DNA of 64,000 bases from Nothopassalora personata. Taxonomy: Eukaryota > Ascomycota > Dothideomycetes > Mycosphaerellales > Mycosphaerellaceae. The stretch covers positions 248,001 through 312,000 of the forward strand of contig CM066298.1 in the NCBI GenBank assembly GCA_033816765.1, given 5' to 3'. The position numbers were made by a program, and so were the translations under genes. Shown one piece after another: positions 9,567 to 21,047 of this stretch; the stretch's first letter is position 1; each line of letters begins with the position of its first letter. The notes under the pieces were generated by a model. The model was not told where the DNA came from and ran no database searches. It saw nothing but the letters and a program-made list of their open reading frames with translations.

Positions 9567-12500
9567 CTTATAGGTCTTTTTCCTTATAGTATTCTCGGAT
9601 CTTTTATTAACAGTTTTATAGGTTCTATTTTAGTTCCTAGGTATTTTCTAATTCGTCGTATCCTTTCTATTTAACAAGGTATCGCTAACCTTTCTTATCT
9701 AGGATTCTTTTAACTTCGAATTCGTTTTCTACTTCCGGCTCGAAATGGAAGCTCTCCTAGTAAGGTGTTTCGGCGTTCGCGGGTTCTAACTTAGAGATGT
9801 AGAAGACTAGGTAGATTTTTACGTCTAGTAGTAGTCGTAGGCGGTAGTTAACTAGTCCTATAACTTTGTCGATAAAAAATGGTCCGACCTTAACGTAATC
9901 TAGTTTCTTAGTCTATCTTCTTGTTCTTAAGTTTTTTATAAGGAGATAGACCTTATCCCCCTCTTTTAGTAGAGGTGCTATTTTTCTCGTGTCCTACCGT
10001 TGTCGAGACAGTTTTTATTATATATCTTCGATCGCCTTACGTGTTTCTTTATGCACTCCCTTAAGAGTATCCGTCGTTACGATTGCTCTTTCGGCTTATA
10101 GGTAAGATCTAGGTATTCTAAATAGGTTAGGATCTTTACTAAAGTTCGTATAGAAGGGTGTCGTTAAAGTTGTCTCCGATTTGTAGTTATTTAGTACAAT
10201 CTACGCTATTAGTAGTAATAAAACCTAGTTGTCTTACGCGTAGTTAATGTAATGTCGTAGGTATTGTTCTAGCGTTTAGTTCATCCTTTCGGTTTATCCG
10301 TCTATCTCCGGATAATATGCTATTAATAGCTTATGTTTAATTCCGATCGTTCCTATAAGCGTCTTCTAGTAGTTTAATGTAAATAGCTTATCTCTATCCG
10401 TTATAAACGCTTAAGGGAATCCGTAGTATCGGATAAGTCTATCTAGTACGAGGTATCCAAGCTACTCTACATTATATGTTTCTAATGTAGGAATGAAGTG
10501 TGCGTATTTTATAAGTCTATTAACTATAACTAGTATTATGTCGTATAGTTGTTTCGTAACTTAGTCTCTTAACAGTAGGAGTTTCGTAATAAAGTCTATT
10601 ATAACTTCGTCCTATAGTTTTGCTAGTAGTGTCCTAAACTGTAGGTAACCATATTTCGTATGTCTCGCAGCCTTATTTCGTTAATAGTGCACGTATTACT
10701 TAATGTAGCGTAGCACCTTTTACCTTATCTATAGGAATGAGAAGCTACGCTATATTAGGTCTATTGTTTTTGAAGTTCTAGGGTACCTATATGTTAGTCC
10801 GTCGTAATGTTATCGTATACATTCTTCTTCTCGATCCTTAGGTACTTAGTATTTCCCTTACGATATAGGGAATTGTTCGTCCTTATCGCCTAGTATCCGT
10901 ACGATGTTATTAAATTCTCTCGTGTTTATACTAAGACTTCCGTCGGGGGTTGTCTTTAATATTTTATGTTACACTAGTTCTTTTCCTTCTATGTAGTCGC
11001 TTCTTTGGCTTAGCGCGTCGGCGCGGCCATTCTCTCGTCCTAGAGTATATTTAATTTCGAACTTATACTGTCCTACTAGCTCCGACTAGCGGGCTTACCT
11101 TCGGGTAAGTTCTTTCGTCGTCGTAAAGTACGTAAGATTCTTATAGTTAGAAAGAATCGTTAACTTCGGTAGGCCCTTGACATATACTCTCTAATGTTAT
11201 ATAGTAGCAATAATAGCTAGAAGCTCTTTATTATAGATGTCGTAGTTCTATTCCGCTATAGTTATTTTTCGGGAGTAATAGGCTACTAGGTGTCTCTACC
11301 CATCGTGTGTCTATATTAGACATGCGCCTATTACTATATTAGACGCATCGGTCTCGATGTAGACTTCCTTACTACTATCGAATAGTCGAAGCGTAGGGGC
11401 TAAAGCGCATTATTCCTTAAGTTTCTTAAATGCTTTAATCTGTTCCTTTCCCTATTTCTAAGTAACGTCTTTTCTCGTAAGTATCGTTATTAGTGCTACT
11501 ATTTTTACGTAGTTCTTAATGAATTTCCGGTTGTAGTTTGCTAGTCTAAGGAATAATTGTACGTCCTTAACTGTCTTTAGTTCTAGCCATTCTCTAATTA
11601 ACTGTGTCTTCGTAGGGTCGATCGTTATCCCTATAGTACTAATAATAAAGCCTAAGAATTTAACTTCTTTCTTATAGAATTCGCATTTCTCGGGTGCTGT
11701 CTTGAATCCTAAACGTGTAAGTCGTTCGAAGACGTCCTAGACTTGTCTTATATGTTCCTATAGGGATCCTTTTATGTAGACTAGTATATCGTCTATATAG
11801 GCGATAACGTATACGTCGAGTAGGTCTCTAAGTGTTTCGTTAATAAGGTCCTAGTAGGATGCGGGTGCGTTAGTTAATCCTATTAGCATAACTAAGAATT
11901 CGTAGAGTCCGTATCTTGTTCTAAAAGCGGTTTTCTATTCTTCTCCTTCTACTATTCGTATAGCATAGAAGGCATCTCGTAGGTTAATCTTCGTATACTA
12001 GTCCGATCCGGTTAATCTATCTTATGCTTCTTCGATGTTAGGTAGCGGGTATCGGTTCTTAATCGTAATCTCATTTAACTTCCTATAGTCTTATACGAGT
12101 CGTAACTTCTCGTTTACTTTTAGAACGAATATATATAGAGTTCCTACACTTAAGGTAGATCTTCTTATCTATCCTTTAGCTAGCTTCTCCTTTAGCTATT
12201 CTCGTAGGGTCTATAGCTCTTTCTTAGACATTTAATATAGGGGTCCCTATAGAGGCTCTTTCCCTAGCTAAATATTAATCTTATGATCCTATAGGCGGTA
12301 CTTAGGTAAGGCGGTTTTACCTCTCTCCTCTTTAAAGAGTCGCGACTACTTACGATACTCCTTAGGAATACTTAACTCTAAGATGTTAGTATTCTTCGAT
12401 AGTGCGTTACTTCTATTACTTCTAGTAACTTCGTAACCCGGCGGCCCTACGCTAGTGTCTATCCCGGTCGAAGGTAGTTCTTCTATCCTTCTATTCGGCG

Positions 12501-14950
12501 TAAGCTTAAATGCGTTAAGCTGTTTCCTTACCTTATCTACTATCGTCCGCTAGCGATACGTAGGCTAAATGTCGATAACGCGGTCGCATTCCCTAAATAT
12601 AAGTACTCCTCTTCTCTAGTCGATTACTAGATTATGCTTTCTTAACTAAGGCATACCTAATACTATGTTATAACTAGCTATATTAGTAACATCTAAGGTA
12701 ATATTCTCGTAGTGCTATTAGATAGCTAGTAGCAATAGTGTCGTCTCCTATTCTACGCTAGGTAACGATAATCCGTTTACCGCAATTAACTCGTAACCCT
12801 ATTTCTTCTTTAGGGTAGCTAACCCGTTTCTTCTTATAAAAGACTCGGAGATAAAATTTCCCGCTACTCCTAAGTCGATTATAACACTAGTCTTGTGTCC
12901 GTTAACGATTGCTTATGTCTAGAAAACTGGGTTTAATGTTAATGTATAAGCCTAAGTATTGCATAACTCCCTCCGGTCGCTTGTTCCTAGGGAGCTAATC
13001 CTTTTCCCGAATAGTATGTAGTTCGCTATGCTTTGTACCTAGAGGCTTCGGCTAGAACCTATAGCCCGTTACCCTATGTCTATACTTATAGTCTATTACG
13101 TTCCTAGATCTTCTACGATTCTAAGTAGAGAGCCCGTACGTGCTATACTACTATTCGTAGTTCGTTTAAGACGAAAGTTCCTACCGGTGTTAGGTATCCG
13201 GTATCCGTTATTCGGCTTCCTATAGGTAGTCGTTCGATAACCGCTTTAGCTAAGTTCTTAGTATTGTTTATAGTTAGGTAGCCCTATACTATACCCCTTA
13301 TTATGTCGAGTGTCTTATCGAATTCGTTAGGGTTTAGGTATCGTTTCCCTAAGAACTTTAGTAGGAATTCTTCGTGCCTTCGTTAGAGGTAGATAATTAA
13401 CTTATAGATTTTCTTTAGCGTATCTACCGTAAATGTGTATACTTCGTTTTTATCGTCGGTATCGCTCTCTTCTTCTTCGGATGAGTCCTCGCTTAACTCC
13501 TCCGGTACGTAATCTTCTTCGATAGTATCTAGTTCGTTTATTTATTATTCTAGTACTAGTAACTAGCGTCCGTTCCATTCTAGATCCTAGTTTTCTTTAT
13601 TATCGTTATTGAAGTAAGATTCGTCTATGTCCACTTCTTAGAGCTTGTTTTGTCCGTACTAAGCTCCTAGGGTTCTTACTAGTTGTCGTAGCTAGTACCC
13701 TACGCCTAACTTAGCGTCGTAGTAGGTTTAACACGAGTCCTAGTAATAGAATCGCTAATGAAGGCTTCCGTAACCGTATCGAGATTCTTTCTTAACTTTA
13801 TAGTTAACTCCTTGTGCTATTATGCTAAACAATCTAATAGTCTTTAATTGTTAGTTATTCGGTAGTAGTGTATGTTATTAAACATAGTATCCTCCTCGTC
13901 CTTATAAGGGGTCTAGGAGAGGCGTCGTAACCCGGTTACTATCCTTCTCCTCTACTCTCTAGGTATAGTTAAATTGTCGGGGTCTAACACTACTCCTAGA
14001 TTTGCCTACCTTTAGTTGCATTATATTAAACTGCTCGCGGCGCACTATATTTTTACCGCGGTAATCCCGTGCTATATAACCTTCCTTACTATAGGCATAG
14101 TATATGAGTTTTCCTTTTCCTTTAAAGTGCTTTCCGTAGCCCCTACTCTTATCGATCCTCCGTCCTCGTTAGGTAACGTCTAGTTCCATTAGCTATAGTC
14201 TATAGTAGGGCTAGCTTTATCGTAAGAATTCTCCCTTCGTAACGTATCCTCCTAAGGGTCTACGATCCGGAGCGTATCCTACTATTCCTCCTACTTTAGA
14301 GTCGTATTTCTTCTCCTAGTGTCGTTCCTAGAGCTAGTTATCGATGTTAATCGACGCCTTTATTAGCTCTTCGAGGTTAGTAATCTATCCCCCGTGTCTT
14401 ATTAACTCGTCCTTAACGGAGTCCTTAAGTCTACGTCGGAATATAGTTATTAACGCCGTCTAGTTCCATCCGGTAATTTGTCCGTATTCTTCGAATTTAG
14501 CGGCATACTCTAAAGTAGACGTCTTCTACTTTAGGTGTTAAATGATTCGTATAGCCTATTAGACTTCGTTCAAGGTTCTAAAGATTAACTTTATCTTATC
14601 CTTAAAGAGGGTGTAGCTCCTAAACATTCCGGTAGGGTCTAATCGTCCTATACCTTTAAGGTATTCCTTAAGGTAAGGTTTAATCCAGTTCTACGTACTT
14701 CCGCGAAGGTACGTAATAGCGAAGATAGTTCTTTTATTAGCATCGACTAGGTTAAACATAAGGTATATATCTATCTAGTTAACCTAGTCGTCGAACTTAG
14801 CTCTGTCTCTATAGAAGAGGTCTAGCTTAGTAGCCTTAACGTCGTTCTTCCTTAGAGTAGGCTCGTTATCGTTATTAGACTTATCGTCCTTCGTAGTAGT
14901 CTATTATAGTAGCGCACGGTAGATACTTCCTACTTTGCTAGGGGCGGGTG
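9511..14950 (-). pseudogene. Gypsy-C gag-pol, RIP-degraded
   Basis: Read leftward: gag (about 14900-14000) with a degraded zinc knuckle at about 14115-14075, an acidic Gag-protease linker, protease at about 12900-12700, RT with YIDD intact at about 11790, RNase H, integrase and chromodomain (about 9750-9600), ending at the TAA at 9511-9513. The domains follow the C2 translation, where motifs are easier to read. Interruptions are TAG/TAA. The retained YIDD is encoded GACGAT, a CpG-joined pair that CpA/TpG-directed RIP cannot hit at the junction. Confidence 0.85.
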
Positions 14951-14998
14951 TTCCCCTACTAGCTGCTTAAGTAGCGCTTATCCTAAGGGCGTTTAAAG

Positions 14999-15381
14999 TA
15001 TTATGTCTCGTTCTAGGGCTAGTCTTAAAGGAGAGATAAGTTAAGTCACGTAGCGGTATTCTTTAGAGAGGCTAAAGTAAGCTAAGCGAAGATAAATAAT
15101 TGGAGTAAGAGTTATATTCCAATTAGTGAGATAGTAACATAAGTTGAACGCATTAGAACCGTAAGGGTTTCTAGCGTTCCTAAATATAAAGGAGATTCGC
15201 GGCGTAGAGCCTATAGCTTAGTATAATCACCTTAATTAGTCCTACTAAGTATACTAATTGCACTAATTAGTCCGTGAAGTGATTAGTGTCACGTGCGTCT
15301 AGATAATCAGTATCACGTGTCTCTAAGTGATTAGTGTTACGTATGTCTAGTCGGGGCTACCGTTTAGACTAAACCGTAATA
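14999..15381 (-). repeat. Gypsy-C 5' LTR
   Basis: 383 bp, TATTATGTCTCG to CCGTAATA on the plus strand, partner of 8535-8917. Followed on the right by the AGAGG duplication at 15382-15386. Confidence 0.9.
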
Positions 15382-15386
15382 AGAGG

Positions 15387-15790
15387 GCGAAGATAAGTAA
15401 GAGCTCCCGAAGGAATACCCTTACCTTCCTTATCGAATCCCCTCTAAAAGACGTCGGCTCTTTTAGACGCGGTCGCGTCGTATACGCTACGGCCGTGCCT
15501 CGTACTATAATATTATCGTTAGTAGTTATAGAGACAGAGGTAGGGGTTGTAGTAGGGAGGTAATCTTCTCTCCTCCCTCCTATACGCTCTAGAGGCGGTG
15601 CGCTTATAGCGCGTAAGATCTCTAGCCGCTCGATCTCCTACTATATCTCTTACTCTTTAATCTTAGCCCGTAAGGCCTCTCTTCTCGTAACTAAGGCTAC
15701 ACGACGCGCCTACTACTATGCTCTAGGGCTTAGGGGCGGCGTAGGCGACTCGCCGTCGTACGCGTCGCGATCGGGCTCTATAGCGTGTAT
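15387..15790 (-). pseudogene. Gypsy-B gag, N-terminal part
   Basis: On the minus strand this matches the start of B2 gag (61357 onward): a segment rich in Pro, Ser and charged residues, with the shared start AATCTATACA.GCTATAGAG. It lies just inside the 5' LTR and is cut by Gypsy-C at 15386. Confidence 0.65.
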
Positions 15791-15818
15791 AGATTATAAC
15801 GAAGGGAAGCTTTAGAAC

Positions 15819-16016
15819 TGTTAGGGCCGTAAGGCTATAAGGGGATGTCGTAATATATAGTACGCCTACGATCTTCTAATCGTAGATGAACTAAAGCTTA
15901 CTTTCTTCTATCGACGCTATGCGCGTCTCCTAGTGTACGTATACGCGTTACGTACGGCATACTAAGCCGGGTATAGCCGCATTACATGTAAGGGTTAGCT
16001 ATAGGCTACCCTTATA
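15819..16016 (-). repeat. Gypsy-B 5' LTR
   Basis: 198 bp, TGTTAGGGCCGTAAGG to CTACCCTTATA, followed by the ATCCC duplication at 16017-16021. Confidence 0.9.
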
Positions 16017-16021
16017 ATCCC

Positions 16022-18266
16022 CTAGTTCGTTATTATCGCTCGACTAATGTATAAGCTACTAAAGAAGGACGCCGAGTTTACCTAGATAGAAAATAAGTAG
16101 TTCTCGAAAGAAGAGGTTACTAGATATCTTATGTAGGCTCTAGCCTTAGTTACCCTCTACTACTTACCTAGTGCTAGGTCTATCTTTATCTTAGTTAATG
16201 CTAGCGGCACTAGATAGGGATGTATCGTTTCTTAAGAATTAATAGACAGTACCCGACGGCGTTACCCGGTGCGGTATAAGAGTAGAATCTAGAACGCGTT
16301 AGAATCTAGATATAATGCTAGTAAGCGGGAATGCCTTAGGGTCCTTAAGGGGCTTAAGAAGATCTAGAGATATGTTACTAGCGTTAATTTTGTCCTTAAG
16401 GTTAATACTAAGACACTTATATAGTAACTTAACCGGCCGGCTTCGGACCTACCTAACTCGGTAATAGCCCGGTAGGTCGTATAGATTAGGCTATTTACGT
16501 TCGAAGTAAAGTACGTTACGGGAGCTAGGTATACTAGCCCGGATGCCCTGTCTCGTAGGCCCTCTACACCTTAGGAACCTATAGACGCTAACGAAGACGA
16601 AGTCGACCAGATGATTAATAATAAGCTATTCGGGTATCCGGAGCCGGTTAATACCTATCTAGTTAAAATCTAGAAAACACGACATCTCGGGAACTAATAT
16701 TCTAAAAGCTCTTAGTAACTTACTTAGGTTATAGAAACTAGGACCCGGCCCGATAGTGTTACCCGTACTAAGTACCGGCGACTAGTAAAGAAGAGCGTTA
16801 ATTTCTTTATCCGGGACTAATTACTATTCTTCTAGAAGCGCCGAGGAGTACCGTTATAACTTATAATTAACGATAATAAGGCTTAGAAGGAGATCGTTAT
16901 AGAATACTATAAGAGACACGGTTACCGTAGCGCTATGGTCGTATATAAGCCTATTTCCGATCGGTATTACTAGGACGGGTACTTCGCCGATGTCTCTACG
17001 TAGGTTTAAAGTTATGCTCCTTATAGGTTTTGCGAAGGTAACTAGCGCGCTAGTAAGCTTTACTTATCGACCCCTTAGGTTATTAGTAAGAAGTAGTACT
17101 CGGACCCCGTCTAGGTGTATAAAAATAGATACCTCCTAGTTACGCGCGAAGCACTTAGTAACTAGATCGAGGCTAGGGTAACGAGGGCACCTCCTAGCTC
17201 TAAGACGGTTACTAAGTTTCTATACGAGGATGTCTTCTATAGGTACGGCTACTATACTAAAATTGTACTTAATAACGCTACGGTTTATACGGCTAGGGTT
17301 AAGCGGTTACTCGTAGGACTTAGTGTTCGAAGGATCCGAATATTACCGTACTATCCGCAATCTAATGCTCCGGTTAAGGTTAGATACCGTCCGATTCTTA
17401 TAGCGTTAGTAAAGCTTATAAGGAACATATACCGCGGATAGGAGTAATAGGTACCCGCTATATTATAGGCTAATAGGACTACGACCTGTCGTACTACCAG
17501 AATAACGCTAGCTTAGGTCCTATATAGCTATCGTACGATTCTACTAATTAAGGTTAAGTACCCGACGTAGGCTAATTATTAATAGAGATCGGTTAGGACG
17601 ACTAAGGACCTCCTTACTATAGGTGCGCATTAACTCTAGGCTCGAGACCTTAGTTTAGAAGAGCTACATACTCGAAGGAAGCGACTAAGAGAACTTAGTA
17701 AGGACTACTTTAATTCTTACTAGAATGTTAACTTTATTAGTTTCTAGAAGGGCGACCTTATTATAAGGTTCGATAAGCTATATAAGAATAACTTCTTACG
17801 TAAGATCGGTTACCGATAGTAAGGTCTATATCGGGTGTCTAGTATCTCTAGGGAGTTTAGTACCTATATTCTTAAGGAACTTAATAGTACGCTAATAAAG
17901 GGTATTTAGGTACGAGAAAACCTTAAGCTAGTTCCGGAGCTTCGCCCGGATAACATAGGAGTACTAAGCTTAGATAATGGGCTCGATCTCGTAATAGGGG
18001 AGGGAGAAGTCGCTAATAGCGAAGATAGTAGTAATTCGAACAAGATCAAGCCTATTACCGACGAAGACGTACTACCTGTAGGAGTTAACGAAAGGGGATC
18101 GGACCCTAAACCGGAATCTAAGAAGCTATAGGTTAGGCCTCATAACCTTTCTATAGCCGAAATTTCATAGCTTAGTAGGATCGAGGCTAAGAACTAATTA
18201 GTTAGTAATAGCGTACGGAGTTCACTTCCCTTAGGTATGTGTTACGTATGCCCTTTAGTTTATTAA
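16022..18266 (+). pseudogene. M1 pol, RNase H-integrase half
   Basis: Continues the frame cut at 3972. It contains an RNase H region (KRECLRVLKGLKKIQRYV), the ALSRRPSTP motif at its end (about 16546-16570), an integrase core (FLYEDVFYRYGYY, later a VRRIRILPYYPQSNAP block), and a C-terminal GPY/F-like module (FQKGDLIIRFDKLYKNNF, about 17745-17795). The stop TAA is at 18264-18266. Length matches M2 exactly. Many TAG/TAA stops make it non-functional. Confidence 0.85.
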
Positions 18267-18715
18267 GCCAATTCGGTTATCTAGACTTCACTTTATAGGG
18301 TGTTCTTACCTTAGTTAGACCTTAGTTAGTAGAGTTACATTTACCGGTCCCGGGACCGGTAAATTGGATTACGTAATAGCGTAGCATGCCTCTATTAAAT
18401 ACTTACCTAGGTAGTTACTAGCACTGGTTTTTAGTTATATATAAGGTTATCGGACCTTTAGTGTAACCTTAATAGTACTACTCTTACTACTTATAAGACC
18501 GGTCTCGGCGCTACTGCCTTATAACGGTTATAGGGACATACGTTAAGAGGCATACTTAAGCGTAGCTCTCTACCTACTACTTCCTCTCTTTTTCTTTAAA
18601 CACTAACACTATTACTAGAGTCACTAACACATCTATCTACTACTACTACTACTATATATATTAGACGGTTCTTTAGCCTCTCTCTTTACGACCTTAACCT
18701 TCTTTAAAGCCCCAT
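18267..18715 (+). other. M1 spacer between pol and ORF3
   Basis: About 450 bp without a convincing frame. It contains the 26-bp palindrome, a TATATAAGG stretch near 18438, a pyrimidine-rich run (CTTCCTCTCTTTTTC) near 18582 and a short CTA triplet repeat near 18640. This could be a promoter or a 5' UTR for ORF3, or a translational control element; the sequence alone does not decide. Confidence 0.5.
18339..18364. repeat. M palindrome, pol/ORF3 spacer, copy 1
   Basis: Perfect 26-bp inverted repeat with no spacer: half-site ATTTACCGGTCCC and its reverse complement. It contains CGG-N8-CCG, the kind of inverted triplet bound by fungal Zn2Cys6 factors (family knowledge). A binding role here is inference. 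Confidence 0.9.
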
Positions 18716-19492
18716 ACCCTAACATTAAGCTTTTAAAGCTTACTAACACTCTAGAGTAGTACTACGAGATAGCTAGCTCTTACGATCTTACTACTAGCGA
18801 ATCCTAGTTATTATAGCTTTAGCTAGTCCTTCGTTACGCCCGGCTAGCTCGAGCATAGCGCTTACTAGTACTATTCCTAGGCTTACCCGCCTACCTTAGA
18901 CCTTGTTCGAGTCCCTTCGTCTACCGGACAACGTTAAGCATGTCCTTACTAATACGAATATACTAAAGTCCGCCGCTAATATTATGTTCCGGGAGCTTAG
19001 TCCTTAGAAGAGGGTTAAGGTGTTAAAGGACTTCTATAAGGGCTTCGAGAAGGTGTTCGAAGACTACTCCGTCTAGGTTAACCTATTTTTCGAGGCAGTT
19101 AAGAGCGGTATAGGTAAGAGCTATAAGGATAAATTCCTTAGTAATAAGAAGCTTGATATCTTATTTCCTATCGTTAGTAAGATTCGTAAGACCGGTTTAG
19201 AGATTCGTAATCGTAAGAAGACTCTTCGAGCTACGCTTACCCGCTACTAGCTATAGTAGATAGATAATAAGATTCTTAATCGACGTATTATCTCCGAGCT
19301 TTATAGTACTAACAGCGGGCGCCACTAGTTTACGGCCTTTATTAATAAGTACCTAGACTATAGTAGGGCTATTAGTAGAATTTAGAGGTTATTAATCTAG
19401 CGTATAAGGATTGGTCGTAAGGGTATAGATCGTAAGCGAATTCTAGAGCCTAGTAATCTTACCCGGTGCAATAGGGAGGCTAAAGCACGTAG
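18716..19492 (+). pseudogene. M1 ORF3, N-terminal part, unknown function
   Basis: Third coding unit of M, on the same strand as pol. The N-terminal part in one frame includes ASSYDLTTSES; after an apparent frameshift near 18850-18900 a helical, charged region follows (VLKDFYKGFEKVFEDYSV, later SYKDKFLSNKKLDILFP). I recognise no domain. The frame is cut at 19492 by Copia-A and continues at 32289. Stops are RIP-type. M2 carries the same ORF, so it belongs to the element and is not a chance neighbour. Confidence 0.6.
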
Positions 19493-19698
19493 TATTACGT
19501 TACAAGTAGTTAGAAGTTATGAAATGGGCTTATAAAGGTGTTTTAAAAGTAGGTAGTAGATTACATGTATCTAAGCTAGAATTGAAAGGGCTGCTTATGA
19601 AAAGGCTATAGGTAACTAATTAATGTTACCTAATTCATAGCCGCTACTACCTTAGGTTTAATTAGGCTACAGCGCCGGTGCACGCTTAGATCGTAATA
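19493..19698 (-). repeat. Copia-A 3' LTR
   Basis: 206 bp, TATTACGTTACAAG to GATCGTAATA on the plus strand (expected TG...CA ends after RIP). Adjacent purine tract on the minus strand: AAGGGAGTG. Confidence 0.92.
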
Positions 19699-21047
19699 CA
19701 CTCCCTTAGCTCGTACGGCTTATAGGTAAATGAGCTAATCGCATGTAATCGCGTGCACCCCATCTATTACCCATTACTCTACCCACCTACCCATAACGTA
19801 AGGCGTCGTTACTATACGCTTATTAGAGCTCTATTATAAGCTATACAGTAGGGCGCTAAGTTAGCGTTTTAGGTGAGGCTATTATTCTAGCCTTACATCC
19901 CCATTCACAATCTTACTAAGTCCCTTACACTACAGTTAACCTATATAATAGGTTCTAAGCGATGTGATTCTTGTCCGGTAGGGTAGCTAAGCTATTCTTA
20001 TAGCACTAAACGGTAAGGCGTGCTATCTCCCTACATTTTAACGGACATATAAGGTTGTAGGTTCGAGTCCTAGGGGTTATTATATCTACTGAATTTATTG
20101 CTTGGCCTATCGTCCGCTTTAATGTCCGCTCCATTCTTAATTAAAATCCTAGGTGTTATAGTACGCTATTGCTTCGGCAATTGGGGTGCCTTACTACTAT
20201 CTAATAACTACGTATATATAACTTCGGTTACGGTCTTAGAGAACTCCGCTTCCTACCTTAGGTAGAGATTACTATTTAGCTACGTCCTAGTAGGAACTCC
20301 TTTGCCTAATAAAAGGTCTTTGTAGCTTATGAAGGCCTTATCTTTCTACTTAGGGCAAGGGTAATCCCATCGACGGTGTTACTATAGGTGCTATATGCCT
20401 AGCGGGTAGAGATGTTATCTCTAAGTGAGGTAAGGACGATAATAGAGGGATTAACGATAATGTTATAGCGTTCGTTATAATATAGTAACGGAGGTGGTGA
20501 TAGTAATGCTAATACTACTAGTAGTAGGGAAGTTAATAGTATTTCGGCGCTCGTAATTAGCTACGCCGTTACTAGTACGTATACGCTACACCGCTACTAG
20601 TAATAGGGGTGTTTCCGGTCCTTTTACTATAGGCTAATAGGAGTCTAAGAAACACCTACTAGTAATAGTAGTACTAGGGCAGCGCCGGTAAATAGTAGAC
20701 ACTTACTCTAGCGGTAGCGGCGCTAGCGGCGCTAGGCGGTAGTACGGAGCCGGTAGAGGAGACAGTAGTACCGAACATACTATACAACCTCTACCGGTCC
20801 ATGTTAGTTAGTTAAGGAAAGAGGAAGGGTTTAGACCTAAAGAGGTGTTTTTATGCAGTCCTACTACTAGTTCCTTCCTAATATAGTATAGAAGGATAAA
20901 AGGGAAGTCGCGCTTAGTGGTAGCTAATTACTATGTCGTTCTACATCGCTACTACGATGCGCCGAGGAGAAGAGTCCTATAGTTAAAGCCTAGTACTAGT
21001 AACTGTCGAGAAGAGCTACTACTAGTGTAGTAGTAGGCCTACGTTTC
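19699..21047 (-). other. Copia-A 3' non-coding region
   Basis: About 1.35 kb between the RNase H stop and the 3' LTR. No coding frame is convincing. Towards the LTR (19700-20100) CpA is less depleted than in the neighbourhood. A tRNA-like box pair sits on the plus strand: A-box-like TAGCTAAGCT (19984-19993) and a perfect B-box GGTTCGAGTCC (20060-20070). The arms do not fold into a full tRNA by eye, so this is at most a tRNA relic or a SINE-like piece. Confidence 0.45.

Larger units (their letters stand above)
8535..15381 (-). mobile_element. Gypsy-C, copy 1, minus strand, nested in Gypsy-B gag
   Basis: A 6847-bp element with identical-length 383-bp LTRs (8535-8917, 14999-15381) and the target duplication AGAGG (8530-8534, 15382-15386). 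On the minus strand the order is gag, protease, RT, RNase H, integrase, chromodomain, then an antisense ORF before the 3' LTR. It is the same family as C2 (51692-59193), whose net length of about 6.88 kb agrees. This copy lacks the two solo LTR insertions of C2 and so shows both empty sites (near 11600-11640 and 12900-12935). RIP-degraded throughout. Confidence 0.92.
3973..16016 (-). mobile_element. Gypsy-B, chromodomain LTR retrotransposon, minus strand, with Gypsy-C nested in gag
   Basis: Flanked by 198-bp LTRs (3973-4170 and 15819-16016) and the ATCCC duplication. Net length without Gypsy-C is about 5.19 kb. Read from right to left: 5' LTR, gag (15.8-15.4 kb, then 8.5-7.9 kb), protease-like segment, RT, a cut-off RNase H, a chromodomain, about 1.4 kb of spacer and the 3' LTR. 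No integrase is present, so this copy carries an internal deletion on top of its RIP damage. B2 at 61128 onward belongs to the same family. Confidence 0.9.
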
